Program-made: the position numbers and the translations under genes
The notes under the pieces: model-generated
Told to the model about the DNA's origin: nothing
What the model saw: only the letters and a program-made list of their open reading frames with translations
Database searches by the model: none
Shown here: positions 24,857 through 32,959 of the stretch, piece by piece
How the letters are laid out: each line of letters opens with the position of its first letter
Numbering within the stretch: position 1 is the stretch's first letter
Source: Novosphingobium subterraneum
GTDB taxonomy: Bacteria; Pseudomonadota; Alphaproteobacteria; Sphingomonadales; Sphingomonadaceae
Assembly (NCBI RefSeq): GCF_000807925.1
Contig: NZ_JRVC01000020.1
Coordinates: 37,756-101,755, forward strand
Reading direction: 5' to 3'
Length of the DNA: 64,000 nt

Positions 24857-26293
24857 ATGCTGGACGCGATCAACCCCCACGGACTGCCCGAGCCCGCCGT
24901 TGCGGATGACCTCGCCGCAATCCGCTGCCCGGACGCCCCGAGCGTCCAGCAGATCGTTGCAGCCGACGCGCTTCCTCCGCCCGCCGTGCTGACCATGGAA
25001 GAGCCTGTCTATCTCGGCAGCGCGCCGGTCAGCGTGAACCGCTATTTCGACCAGTCGATCTTCGAGGCCGAGATCGAGCGCATCTGGAAGCGCACCTGGC
25101 AGTGGGTCTGCCGCGAGGACCACATCCCCGAGCCGGGCGACTACTACACCTACGAAGTCGCCCACCTCTCCTGGGTCGTCGTCCGGCAGGAGGACATGTC
25201 GGTCCGCGCCTTCGTCAATTCCTGCCTGCACCGCTCGACCAAGTTCAAGCGCGGCGAAGGCGTCGGCTCGGGCGACAACTTGCGCTGCCCCTACCACGGC
25301 TGGACGTGGAACAACGACGGTACGCTCGCTTCCGTGCCCTGCGCCTGGGACTTCAGGCATATCGATCCGAAGACGGCCAACCTCCCCGAAGCGCGCGTCG
25401 GCCATTGGGGCGGGTTCATCTTCATCAATCCGAGCGCCGAGGGTCCCCAATTAGGCGGTGAGAGCCTCGAGGAATACCTCGCGCCCCTGCCAGAACACTT
25501 CAGGGACTGGGACATCGCCAACCGCCACGTCGCGGTCCACGTGGCCAAGGAGCTGCCCTGCAACTGGAAGACCGCGCAGGAGGCCTTCCTCGAGTCCTAC
25601 CACGTCCTCGAAACGCATCCCCAGCTGCTCAAGGGCGTGGGCGATGCCAACGTGCAGTACGATTGCCATTCGGACCACGTGACCCGGTTCTATGCCGCCA
25701 GCGGCGTCAACTCCCCGCACCTCGCCACCCCCCTCAGCGAGGAAGAGCTCCTCGCCACGATGATCCTTGGCGACAAGGATTCCCGTGGCGAGGGCCTCAC
25801 CGTCGGCCCCGGGGAAACCGCCCGCACCGTGATGGCCCGCCATCTGCGCAAGGTCATGGGCGAGGCCTATGGCTGCGATCTGTCGAAGGTCTCGGACAGC
25901 GAGATGATCGACACCATCGAATACCATGTCTTCCCCAACATGGTGCTGTTCCCGGGCCTGTCGCTGCCGATGGTCTATCGCTTCCGCCCGATCGGAACCG
26001 ACCCTAACCGCACCCTGTTCGAAATCCTGTTCCTGCGCCCCAATCCCGAAGGTGGGCCGGCGCCGGAACCGGCCGAGCCCTTCCACGTCGCCGAGGACCA
26101 GAGCTACGCCACCGCTCCCGGCTTCGATCCCGCCATGGGCCACGTCTACGATCAGGACACCGACAACCTGCGCGCCCAGCAGCAGGGCTTCCGCGCCAGC
26201 GCGACAGGCGTTCAGCAGCTCGGCAACTATCAGGAATCGCGCATCCGCCACTTCCAGATGGTCGTCGACAAGTATCTGGCGGGGGAAGCCTGA
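24857..26293 (+). CDS. Rieske non-heme iron oxygenase, alpha subunit
   Basis: A 478 aa alpha subunit. The Rieske ligands are CLH (C123, H125) and CPYHGW (C144, H147). The catalytic iron histidines are in ESYHVLETH (H249, H254). The roughly 40 residue N-terminal extension and the YLGSAPV and EPGDYYTYE blocks show it is a paralogue of the protein at 9628-11037. The ATG at 24857 has GGAGAG 6 nt upstream; an ATG at 24833 and a TTG at 24782 lack ribosome sites. The stop overlaps by 1 nt the start of an NTF2-fold protein, the fold used by classical oxygenase beta subunits. Confidence 0.9.
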   Translation: MLDAINPHGLPEPAVADDLAAIRCPDAPSVQQIVAADALPPPAVLTMEEPVYLGSAPVSVNRYFDQSIFEAEIERIWKRTWQWVCREDHIPEPGDYYTYEVAHLSWVVVRQEDMSVRAFVNSCLHRSTKFKRGEGVGSGDNLRCPYHGWTWNNDGTLASVPCAWDFRHIDPKTANLPEARVGHWGGFIFINPSAEGPQLGGESLEEYLAPLPEHFRDWDIANRHVAVHVAKELPCNWKTAQEAFLESYHVLETHPQLLKGVGDANVQYDCHSDHVTRFYAASGVNSPHLATPLSEEELLATMILGDKDSRGEGLTVGPGETARTVMARHLRKVMGEAYGCDLSKVSDSEMIDTIEYHVFPNMVLFPGLSLPMVYRFRPIGTDPNRTLFEILFLRPNPEGGPAPEPAEPFHVAEDQSYATAPGFDPAMGHVYDQDTDNLRAQQQGFRASATGVQQLGNYQESRIRHFQMVVDKYLAGEA

Positions 26294-26811
26294 TGGCCTT
26301 CGACATCGAAGCCGAGTTGCGCGACCTCTGCGCCCGCCGCGACATCCATGATGCGCTGTGCCGCTACATGCGCGGGCAGGACCGTTTGGACCCCGAACTG
26401 CACCGCAGCGCCTTCCATGATGACGCCTGGGTCGATTGCGGGCTCATGCAGGGCAGCGCCGACGAGTTTGTCAGCTTCGCGCAAGGGTTCCTCGCCGATC
26501 TCGATGGCAGCCAGCACATCATCGGGCAGGCACAGATCAGCGTGCGGGGCGACGAGGCTAGCGGCGAAGTCTACTTCTACGCCTGGCACCGCATCCGCGA
26601 GGACGGCGAGCCCAAGGACCTGGTCGTCGCCGGACGCTATGTCGACGAGTATACCTGCAAGAATGGGGAGTGGCGTATCAGTCGCCGCCGCGAAATAGTG
26701 GACTGGGCGCGTACCGACCCGGCAGCCGACGGATTCCTTGAAGGCAATCCGCTGGTCCGGCCGGGACGGCGCGGAACGGACTTCAGCCAGACCCGAGACT
26801 GGCCGGTCTGA
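26293..26811 (+). CDS. NTF2-like/SnoaL-fold protein, possible oxygenase beta subunit
   Basis: A 172 aa protein with the cone-shaped NTF2 fold pattern. The N-terminal helix DLCARRDIHDALCRYMRGQD is followed by HDDAWVDCG, then HIIGQAQISV, GEVYFYAWH and a final strand WRISRRREIVDW. Such proteins act as small isomerases or dehydratases or as structural beta subunits of Rieske oxygenases. Its start codon overlaps the stop of the Rieske alpha gene, implying coupled production in fixed ratio, which favours a partner role. The Cys/Arg/Asp-rich helix and the HxxAWxDCG block are shared with stand-alone SnoaL_4 proteins, so an enzymatic role is the alternative. Confidence 0.75.
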   Translation: MAFDIEAELRDLCARRDIHDALCRYMRGQDRLDPELHRSAFHDDAWVDCGLMQGSADEFVSFAQGFLADLDGSQHIIGQAQISVRGDEASGEVYFYAWHRIREDGEPKDLVVAGRYVDEYTCKNGEWRISRRREIVDWARTDPAADGFLEGNPLVRPGRRGTDFSQTRDWPV

Positions 26812-26833
26812 GACAGTATCAGAGGACGCCGAA

Positions 26834-28168
26834 ATGACCGCTCAGGACAAGATTTCCCGCTATTCCCCGGAGTTCGACGTTGCCGTGCGCGGCGACACGA
26901 TCACCGCTGATCGCTACATCACCCGTGAATGGATGGAGCTGGAGAACAAGCACCTCTGGCCCAAGGTCTGGCACCTTGGCGGCGTGCTGGCCGATCTTGA
27001 GGAAGAGGGCGATTTCATCCGCCACAACTTCGGCAAGGAATCGGTCGTCATGGTCAAACAGGCCGACGGTTCCGTAAAGGCGTTCTACAACACCTGCCCC
27101 CATCGCGGTAACCGCCTGGTGCTGGGCGATGTCGGTTCCGCCCCGCGCCTGACCTGCGGCTATCACGGTTGGCAGTTCGATCCCGATGGCACGCTGGTCC
27201 ACGTGCAGGACCCGGACGACTTTGCCGGCGGCAACCCATGCGGCAAAGTTACCCTGTCCGAACTGCGCTGCGACACCTGGGGCCCGTTCGTGTTCTGGTG
27301 CATGGACGATGACGTCGCCCCTCTGCACGAATGGCTGTGGCCCTATACCGAGCGGCTCGCCGGCTACAAGCTCGACAACTGGGTGCGCGTGCTCAATGTC
27401 TCGGCGGACTGCGACTTCAACTGGAAGATCATCCGCGACAACTTCAACGAGAGCTACCACCTCCCGACGATCCACCCCGAACTTGCCACCTTCATCAACG
27501 ATGGCCTGCCGACCACCGTGTTCGAGATGTACGAGAACGGCCACAACGCGATGTGGATGATCGGCCACCAGGCCACCAGCCGCAAGGACTACGTGAGCGG
27601 CGACGTGCCGCCGGGGCTTTATGAAGCCGCGGAAGCCTGGGGCATCGATCCCAAGGAATACCGTGGCCGCACCGCCGACATCCGCGAGGCCGTGATCAAG
27701 GCCAAGCGCGAGCGCGGGGCCGACGCGGGCTACGACTACTCGTCGATGACCGACCAGCAGCTGGTGGACTACTTCCACTGCACGCTGTTCCCCAACCTGA
27801 CGATCACGATGTCGCCCGAACAGTGCCAGATCCTGCGCACCGAACCGCACCCGACGGACCCCGAAAAGTGCGTGTTCCAGCACTGGTGCCTCTATCCGCC
27901 GAACGCGAAGATGGCCGAAGTCGTCACGCCTGTTGGCCCGGCGCCCCTCCGGCACGACGCGATCGCGCGCCATTCGGTCTATGGCGACGGCGTTTCATTG
28001 GGCTTTGTTGCGGATCAGGACCTGTCGATCGGCACCACGCAGCAGCAGGGCCTCAATTCGCGCGGCTTCAAGGGCTGCCTGCTGCCGGGCCAGGAAAAGC
28101 GCGTCCAGCGGTTCCATGAAAAGCTGAACGACATGGTGCTGGGGCATCCGACGGCAGCGCGGGAGTGA
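26834..28168 (+). CDS. Rieske non-heme iron oxygenase, alpha subunit
   Basis: A 444 aa alpha subunit with Rieske ligands CPH (C88, H90) and CGYHGW (C108, H111). The mononuclear iron histidines are in NESYHLPTIH (H209, H214). CPHRGNRL and the DNFNESYH block are shared with the alpha subunit at 29433-30779, so these two form a paralogous pair distinct from the 9628/24857 pair. The ATG at 26834 is chosen because GAGGACG precedes it by about 6 nt, just after the NTF2-like stop. The three genes 24857-28168 read as one operon. A dispersed palindromic repeat follows the stop codon. Confidence 0.9.
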   Translation: MTAQDKISRYSPEFDVAVRGDTITADRYITREWMELENKHLWPKVWHLGGVLADLEEEGDFIRHNFGKESVVMVKQADGSVKAFYNTCPHRGNRLVLGDVGSAPRLTCGYHGWQFDPDGTLVHVQDPDDFAGGNPCGKVTLSELRCDTWGPFVFWCMDDDVAPLHEWLWPYTERLAGYKLDNWVRVLNVSADCDFNWKIIRDNFNESYHLPTIHPELATFINDGLPTTVFEMYENGHNAMWMIGHQATSRKDYVSGDVPPGLYEAAEAWGIDPKEYRGRTADIREAVIKAKRERGADAGYDYSSMTDQQLVDYFHCTLFPNLTITMSPEQCQILRTEPHPTDPEKCVFQHWCLYPPNAKMAEVVTPVGPAPLRHDAIARHSVYGDGVSLGFVADQDLSIGTTQQQGLNSRGFKGCLLPGQEKRVQRFHEKLNDMVLGHPTAARE

Positions 28169-28181
28169 TCTGATCACTGGC

Positions 28182-28258
28182 GCCCCCGCGCAGGCGGGGG
28201 CCTCGGTGTTGCTACAGAACGACAGCGTAAAACGACTGAGGCCCCCGCATGCGGGGGG
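28182..28258. repeat. Dispersed palindromic repeat, copy 2
   Basis: The arms GCGGGGGCCTC (28194-28204) and GAGGCCCCCGC (28238-28248) are perfectly complementary, with further CCCCCGCGC/GCGGGGG pairing at the edges. The middle matches copy 1 at 2070-2156 (CCTCGGTG, GAAC, CGACTGAGG). It lies between a Rieske gene and the VOC gene. Confidence 0.75.
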
Positions 28259-28295
28259 GAGCAGGAAGGTTTTGCGCATTGGAGAGGGACAAGGA

Positions 28296-28847
28296 ATGAG
28301 CAACATCACCATCACCCCCGGCCAAACCGGCCCGCACGTCATGCAGGCAGCCTTCATCGTCGAGGACGTGGAAGAGGCGGCAAAGGCGTGGATCGCGGCA
28401 ACCGGAATCGGGCCGTTCTTCATGGTCCCGCACATCGAACTGGCCGAGGCGACCTATCGGGGCGCACCTTCCGAAGGCATCGACTTCTCCGTTGCCCTCG
28501 CCCAGTCCGGCGGCGTGCAGATCGAACTGATCCAGCAGCACTGCGACCGCCCCAGCGCCTATCGCGATACCATCGCCAAGGGCCAGACCGGCTTCCACCA
28601 TTTCTGCATCTACACCGCCGACTACGATGCCTGCCGCCAGCGCTATGTCGACCAGGGCTTTGCCGTGGCCATCGACGGCAAGTTCGGCGCGATGCGCTTC
28701 TGCTACGTCGACACGGCACCGGCGCTCGGCTGCATGATCGAGATTGTCGAAGAGGACGATAACCAGACCTCCGCCTTCACCCGCATCGCGCAGGGCGCCG
28801 CCGATTGGGACGGCGTGACCGACCCGATACGGCCCCTGTTCGATTAA
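28296..28847 (+). CDS. VOC superfamily (glyoxalase/dioxygenase fold) protein
   Basis: A 183 aa protein of the vicinal oxygen chelate fold, with two beta-alpha-beta-beta-beta modules. The first begins HVMQAAFIVEDVEEAAKAW with FFMVPHIEL and VQIELIQQH. The second has GFHHFCIYTADYD and CMIEIVEED. His and Glu residues at the expected strand positions (HVMQ, IELI, HHFC, IEIVE) make a metal site likely. VOC proteins include extradiol dioxygenases, epimerases and resistance proteins; this single-domain size is not that of a classical extradiol dioxygenase. The ATG at 28296 follows AAGGA. It sits between oxygenase genes, so a role in the same route is likely but not defined. Confidence 0.78.
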   Translation: MSNITITPGQTGPHVMQAAFIVEDVEEAAKAWIAATGIGPFFMVPHIELAEATYRGAPSEGIDFSVALAQSGGVQIELIQQHCDRPSAYRDTIAKGQTGFHHFCIYTADYDACRQRYVDQGFAVAIDGKFGAMRFCYVDTAPALGCMIEIVEEDDNQTSAFTRIAQGAADWDGVTDPIRPLFD

Positions 28848-28873
28848 TATGTTCACGTAATGTTCCAAGCGAT

Positions 28874-28889
28874 GTTTCCCCGGGGAAAC
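28874..28889. promoter_or_regulatory. Perfect 16 bp palindrome and phased ATGTT repeats
   Basis: GTTTCCCCGGGGAAAC is a perfect palindrome about 38 nt before the ATG at 28928. Upstream are direct repeats ATGTTC at 28849, ATGTTC at 28860 and ATGTTT at 28872, about one helical turn apart. A regulator-binding region for the following NTF2-Rieske unit is the likeliest reading. Confidence 0.5.
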
Positions 28890-28927
28890 GTCCAACAAAG
28901 ATAATAAGTATCTGAAAGGACACGACA

Positions 28928-29362
28928 ATGAATTGCCCTATCGAGGATCGCCTGGCGATTCAGGACCTGATGATCGCCTATGCCCATGCGGTCGATACCG
29001 TCAGCGACATCGACGCGGTGCTCGACGTCTTTACCGAGGACGCGGTGTTCGATCTCTCGGGCATTGGCCTGACCCCGCAGGTCGGCCACGCCGGCATCCG
29101 CGAGTTCTTCACCAACGTCTTCGCCAACATGGAGCACCACGCCCACTACCTGACCAACTTCGCGCTGACCGGCTACGAAGGCGATACCGCTTCGATGCGC
29201 GCCTATGTGATCGGCATGGGCGTGGGCAAGGACGGCCGCGCCGTGACCGTCAACGGTCGCTACTATTTCGAAGTCCGTCGCGCCGGAGCAGGCTGGAAGG
29301 CCACGCGCTACACCATGGACTTCCTGATGCCGCTCTCGGGCACGCTCGATAACGCAAAGTAA
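28928..29362 (+). CDS. NTF2-like/SnoaL-fold protein
   Basis: A 144 aa NTF2-fold protein. The helix EDRLAIQDLMIAYAHAVDT leads into FTEDAVFDLSG, GHAGIREFFTNVF, HHAHYLTNFAL and a final strand RYTMDFLMPLSG. The IQDLMxxYAxAVD start and HxxxNF block are those of SnoaL_4-type proteins. It could be a small dehydratase or isomerase, or a beta-subunit-like partner for the Rieske protein whose gene starts 70 nt downstream. GAAAGGAC precedes the ATG. It is shorter than, and only distantly like, the NTF2 protein at 26293. Confidence 0.78.
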   Translation: MNCPIEDRLAIQDLMIAYAHAVDTVSDIDAVLDVFTEDAVFDLSGIGLTPQVGHAGIREFFTNVFANMEHHAHYLTNFALTGYEGDTASMRAYVIGMGVGKDGRAVTVNGRYYFEVRRAGAGWKATRYTMDFLMPLSGTLDNAK

Positions 29363-29432
29363 CTTAGAAAAAGCAAGAAAACAAACCCCATCCGGCGCTC
29401 GGGGAGATCGCCGGTTACAGGAGCGCTTTACC

Positions 29433-30779
29433 ATGGCCACCTATATCCAGGTCCCCGAAGTCGATGCCCCCTACCCCACCCACGCCAGCGCGCAGTTCCC
29501 CGAACCGCGCGGCGATGCCATCACCGGTGACCGCTACTGGTCGAAGGACTTCGCCGCGCTGGAATGGGAGCACATGTGGAAGCGCGTGTGGCACGTCGGC
29601 GGGCGGGAAAGCCAGCTCGAGGAAGCGGGCGATTTCATCACCCACAACTTCATGCGCCAGTCGGTCATCATGGTGCGCCAGAAGGATGGCGGCATCCGCG
29701 CCTTCCACAATGTCTGCCGCCACCGTGGCAACCGCCTTGTCACCGTTGAGGAAGGCGGCGTGGGCGAGCATTTCACTTGCCCCTACCACGGCTGGAAGTG
29801 GAACATAGACGGCGCGCTGGACTGGGTGCAGGACGAAGAGGATTTCCCGCAGGGCTCCCCCTGCGGCAAGTTGCGCATGAAGGAAGTGCCCTGCGAGACC
29901 TGGGGCGGCTTCATCTTCTACAGCTTCGATCCCAATGCCGTGCCGCTGCTGGAATACCTCGATCCCATCCCCGCGCTGCTCGGAAATCGCGATCTCGCCA
30001 GCTGGAAGCGCGTGGTGTGGCGCACGCTGCGGGTCAACACCAACTGGAAGTTCGCTTCCGACAACTTCAACGAAGCCTACCACATCCCTGCGGTCCACCC
30101 GCAGTTCGAGGGCATGATCGACGATCACTACTCGACCACCGTGTTCGAAATGTACCCGACCGGGCACAATCGCATGATCGAGAAGCTGCAGCCTTCGAGC
30201 CGCTATCAGGACGCGCAGCAGATGAAACCGCTGTGGGCGCAAGTGCTCAAGGAGTGGGACCTCGATCCCTCAGACTTCGAAGGACGCGCACAGGAAGGCC
30301 GCCTCGCGCTGCAGCAGGCGCGGCGCAAGCTCGGGCCGGAGCGGGGCTACAAGCACTTCGAAAAGCTGGCCGATGACGAGCTGACCGACCAGTTCCACCA
30401 CACTTGCTTCCCGAACCTGACGCTGACCGGCACGCCCGAAGGACTCCACGTATTCCGCACCGAACCGGACATGGAAGATCCCAACTGGTCAACCTTCGAC
30501 TACTGGTATCTTGCGCCGGAAGTGGCCGGGGGCGCGGATGTGCCGACGCTTTATGGACTGCGCCCGTGGAAGGAAGCCGAGCATCAGAGCGGCGACTTTG
30601 ACGCCTACAGCGCAGAGATCCCGCAGGGCGACTTCCTCATCCAGGATCTCGATGTGGCCGTGACGCAGCAGCAGGGCCTGCACTCACTCGGGCACGATGA
30701 CGCCTATCTGGCACGGCAGGAAAACCGGGTGCGGCGGTTCCACGAGGTGATCAACGATTACATCGCGGGGCGGCGGTGA
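29433..30779 (+). CDS. Rieske non-heme iron oxygenase, alpha subunit
   Basis: A 448 aa alpha subunit. The Rieske ligands are CRH (C95, H97) and CPYHGW (C116, H119). The mononuclear iron histidines are in NEAYHIPAVH (H217, H222). It is a paralogue of the alpha subunit at 26834-28168. AGGAGCG lies upstream of the ATG at 29433. It follows the NTF2-like gene and precedes a Tat-type flavoprotein by 42 nt, so the run 28928-33732 may be one transcript. As with the other four alpha subunits in the window, no ferredoxin or reductase is encoded nearby. Confidence 0.9.
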   Translation: MATYIQVPEVDAPYPTHASAQFPEPRGDAITGDRYWSKDFAALEWEHMWKRVWHVGGRESQLEEAGDFITHNFMRQSVIMVRQKDGGIRAFHNVCRHRGNRLVTVEEGGVGEHFTCPYHGWKWNIDGALDWVQDEEDFPQGSPCGKLRMKEVPCETWGGFIFYSFDPNAVPLLEYLDPIPALLGNRDLASWKRVVWRTLRVNTNWKFASDNFNEAYHIPAVHPQFEGMIDDHYSTTVFEMYPTGHNRMIEKLQPSSRYQDAQQMKPLWAQVLKEWDLDPSDFEGRAQEGRLALQQARRKLGPERGYKHFEKLADDELTDQFHHTCFPNLTLTGTPEGLHVFRTEPDMEDPNWSTFDYWYLAPEVAGGADVPTLYGLRPWKEAEHQSGDFDAYSAEIPQGDFLIQDLDVAVTQQQGLHSLGHDDAYLARQENRVRRFHEVINDYIAGRR

Positions 30780-30821
30780 GCGCCCCGCAACCATGGCAAG
30801 AGACGACGGGAGAAACGTGAC

Positions 30822-32564
30822 ATGACCCAGCCCGCAAAGGGTATCGACCGGCGCCAGATGCTGGCAGGCGCCGGCCTGGCCGCAGCAGTCGCCGCAACCG
30901 GCGGCGTCGCCACGGCAGCACAGGCAGCAGACGCGCCCGCAGCAGGCTGGGACCATGAATGCGACGTCCTGTGCGTCGGCAGCGGCGCGGCGGCGGGGAC
31001 GGCGGCGGTTACCGCCCTTGCGGCAGGCGCGAAGGTGATGATGCTCGAGAAGATGCCGATCCTTGGCGGCACCACCGCCAAATCAGGCGGCGTCACCTGG
31101 ATCTTCAATCACTTCATCTTTCGCGAACAGGGCATCGAGGACCCCAAGGCCGATGCGCTGCGCTACGTCGTGCGCTATGGCTATCCGCGCCAGTACAACC
31201 CCAACAGCCCGACGCTGGGCCTTGATGAAAACCGTTACCGCGTGGTCGAGGCCTTCTATGACCATGGCTCTGCCGCGGTAGATCACCTGCGTGAGCTGGG
31301 CGCGGTGCAGTTCAAACAGTTCCGCCTGTTCCAGGTGGACAAGCCCGCCCCGGACTATGCCGACCATCTGCCCGAGAATAAGGTGCCGACCGGCCGCGCG
31401 CTGGAACCGGCGGTGGGTTCGGGCTCGACCCAGGGCGGCGGCAGCCTTGCCTCGCAGATGCATGCATATCTGAAGGCCAAAGGCGTGCCGATCCTCACGC
31501 GGACCCGCGTTACCCGGCTGGTCAAGGATGGATCGGGCCGGGTGATCGGGGCCGAGGCCAAGCAGGGTGACAAGACCATCCGCATCAAGGCGAACAAGGG
31601 CGTGGTCTTTGGCACCGGTGGTTACAGCCACAACGTGCAGTTGTGCGATGTGCACCAGCCCGCCGTCTACGGCTCATGCTCGCTGCCGGGTTCGACCGGA
31701 GACTTCATTCCGATCGCGCAGGAAGCGGGCGCGATGATGGGCAACATGGGGCTTGGCTGGCGGACGCAGGTCGTGCTGGGCGAGGCGCTCAAGACGCGAG
31801 GCATCGGCCTTGGCGCGTTCGTTCTGCCGGGGGATTCGATGATCCTCGTCAACAAGTACGGCAAGCGCGTGGTCAACGAGAAGCGCGATTACAACGACCG
31901 CACGCAGGCCCACTTCTGGTATGACCCGGCGCACGAGGAATACCCCAACCATCTGATGTTCATGCTGTTCGACCAGCGCAGCATCGATGCCTTCGGTGGG
32001 GCCTTCCCCTTCCCGGTGAACAAGGCCGAGCAGCCACATCTCGTCGAAGGACAGACGTGGGACGAAGTCTTCGCCGGTATCGACGCACAGCTGGCAGCGT
32101 GGCAGGACCGGACTGGCGGCGCCCGCCTGGCGCCGAATTTCTCAAGCAATGCAAAGCAGTCGATCACGAACTTCAATGCTTACGCGAAGAAGGGCGTCGA
32201 TCCCGAATTCGGGCGGGGGAAGTACCTGTACGACCGCGAATGGCACTTGTTGTTCTCGGCGCGTCGGCAAGGCACCAGCCAACCTGAAAACCCGTTCCCG
32301 AACAATACGATGCACCCGTTTTCTGCAAAGGGACCTTATTACGCGATCGTGCTCGCACCCGGCACGCTCGATACGGCGGGAGGTCCGCAGATCAATGCCG
32401 ATGCGCAAGTGCTGGCCGCAAATGGGCAACCCATCCCGGGCCTCTATGCTGCCGGCAACTGCATCGCCGCGCCGACCGGCCAGGCCTATCTCGGCGCTGG
32501 CGGCACGATCGGTCCTGCGGTGACTTTCGGCTACATCGCCGGACGGCACGCGGTGTCGGCATGA
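30822..32564 (+). CDS. Exported FAD-dependent dehydrogenase (fumarate reductase/KsdD-like flavoprotein)
   Basis: A 580 aa flavoprotein of the succinate dehydrogenase/fumarate reductase flavoprotein superfamily, which also holds 3-ketosteroid delta-1-dehydrogenases. Residues 1-40 look like a twin-arginine signal (DRRQMLAG, then a mild hydrophobic Ala/Gly core and AAQAAD), so a folded FAD enzyme would reach the periplasm. The dinucleotide motif is DVLCVGSGAAAGTAAV (residues 49-64), followed by LEKMPILGGTTAKSGG. A second FAD block near the end reads GLYAAGNCIAAPTGQAYLGAGGTIGPA. Its stop overlaps the cytochrome c gene by 4 nt, which suggests the cytochrome is its electron acceptor. The substrate is unknown; introduction of a C=C bond is the family reaction. 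Confidence 0.85.
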   Translation: MTQPAKGIDRRQMLAGAGLAAAVAATGGVATAAQAADAPAAGWDHECDVLCVGSGAAAGTAAVTALAAGAKVMMLEKMPILGGTTAKSGGVTWIFNHFIFREQGIEDPKADALRYVVRYGYPRQYNPNSPTLGLDENRYRVVEAFYDHGSAAVDHLRELGAVQFKQFRLFQVDKPAPDYADHLPENKVPTGRALEPAVGSGSTQGGGSLASQMHAYLKAKGVPILTRTRVTRLVKDGSGRVIGAEAKQGDKTIRIKANKGVVFGTGGYSHNVQLCDVHQPAVYGSCSLPGSTGDFIPIAQEAGAMMGNMGLGWRTQVVLGEALKTRGIGLGAFVLPGDSMILVNKYGKRVVNEKRDYNDRTQAHFWYDPAHEEYPNHLMFMLFDQRSIDAFGGAFPFPVNKAEQPHLVEGQTWDEVFAGIDAQLAAWQDRTGGARLAPNFSSNAKQSITNFNAYAKKGVDPEFGRGKYLYDREWHLLFSARRQGTSQPENPFPNNTMHPFSAKGPYYAIVLAPGTLDTAGGPQINADAQVLAANGQPIPGLYAAGNCIAAPTGQAYLGAGGTIGPAVTFGYIAGRHAVSA

Positions 32565-32959
32565 AACAGCTTGCCCTGGGCGGCGCTGCCCTGCTCGCTC
32601 TCGCCTTCTCGGCACGTGCTGAACAACCTGCGCCAACCGTCTCGTATCAAAGGGATATTGTGCCGATCCTGGAGCAGAACTGTGCAACCTGCCACCTGAC
32701 CGGCGAAGAGGCAGGGGGCATGTCGCTGGTTGGCGATGCGGCGATCGGCTTCCTTGTCAGCAAGCCTGCGGAAGGGGCGCCTGCGATCATGCGGGTGGCA
32801 CCGGGCGCCCCGGACAAGTCCTATCTGGTGATGAAGCTGGAAGGTACGCATAACGATCATGGCGGACTGGGCGCGCGTATGCCCTTCGGCGGAGCGCCGT
32901 TGAACGAAACCGACATGGCCAAGATCCGCACGTGGATCGCACAGGGAGCTAAATCGTGA
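32561..32959 (+). CDS. Exported mono-haem c-type cytochrome
   Basis: A 132 aa protein with a Sec signal peptide (cleavage near ARA-EQ) and one haem-binding motif CATCH (C41, C44, H45) preceded by SYQRDIVPILEQN. This is the layout of the PSCyt1-type cytochromes. The distal Met is probably M107 in GARMPFGG. The gene overlaps the flavoprotein stop by 4 nt (ATGA) and its own stop overlaps the SDR start by 4 nt (GTGA). A periplasmic electron carrier for the Tat-type flavoprotein is the natural reading, a split version of a flavocytochrome c. Confidence 0.85.
   Translation: MKQLALGGAALLALAFSARAEQPAPTVSYQRDIVPILEQNCATCHLTGEEAGGMSLVGDAAIGFLVSKPAEGAPAIMRVAPGAPDKSYLVMKLEGTHNDHGGLGARMPFGGAPLNETDMAKIRTWIAQGAKS

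Noticed and set aside
28296..28847. VOC protein as a ring-cleaving extradiol dioxygenase
   Set aside because: Length and sequence do not match the two-domain type I extradiol enzymes, and a complete His/His/Glu set could not be assigned with certainty.
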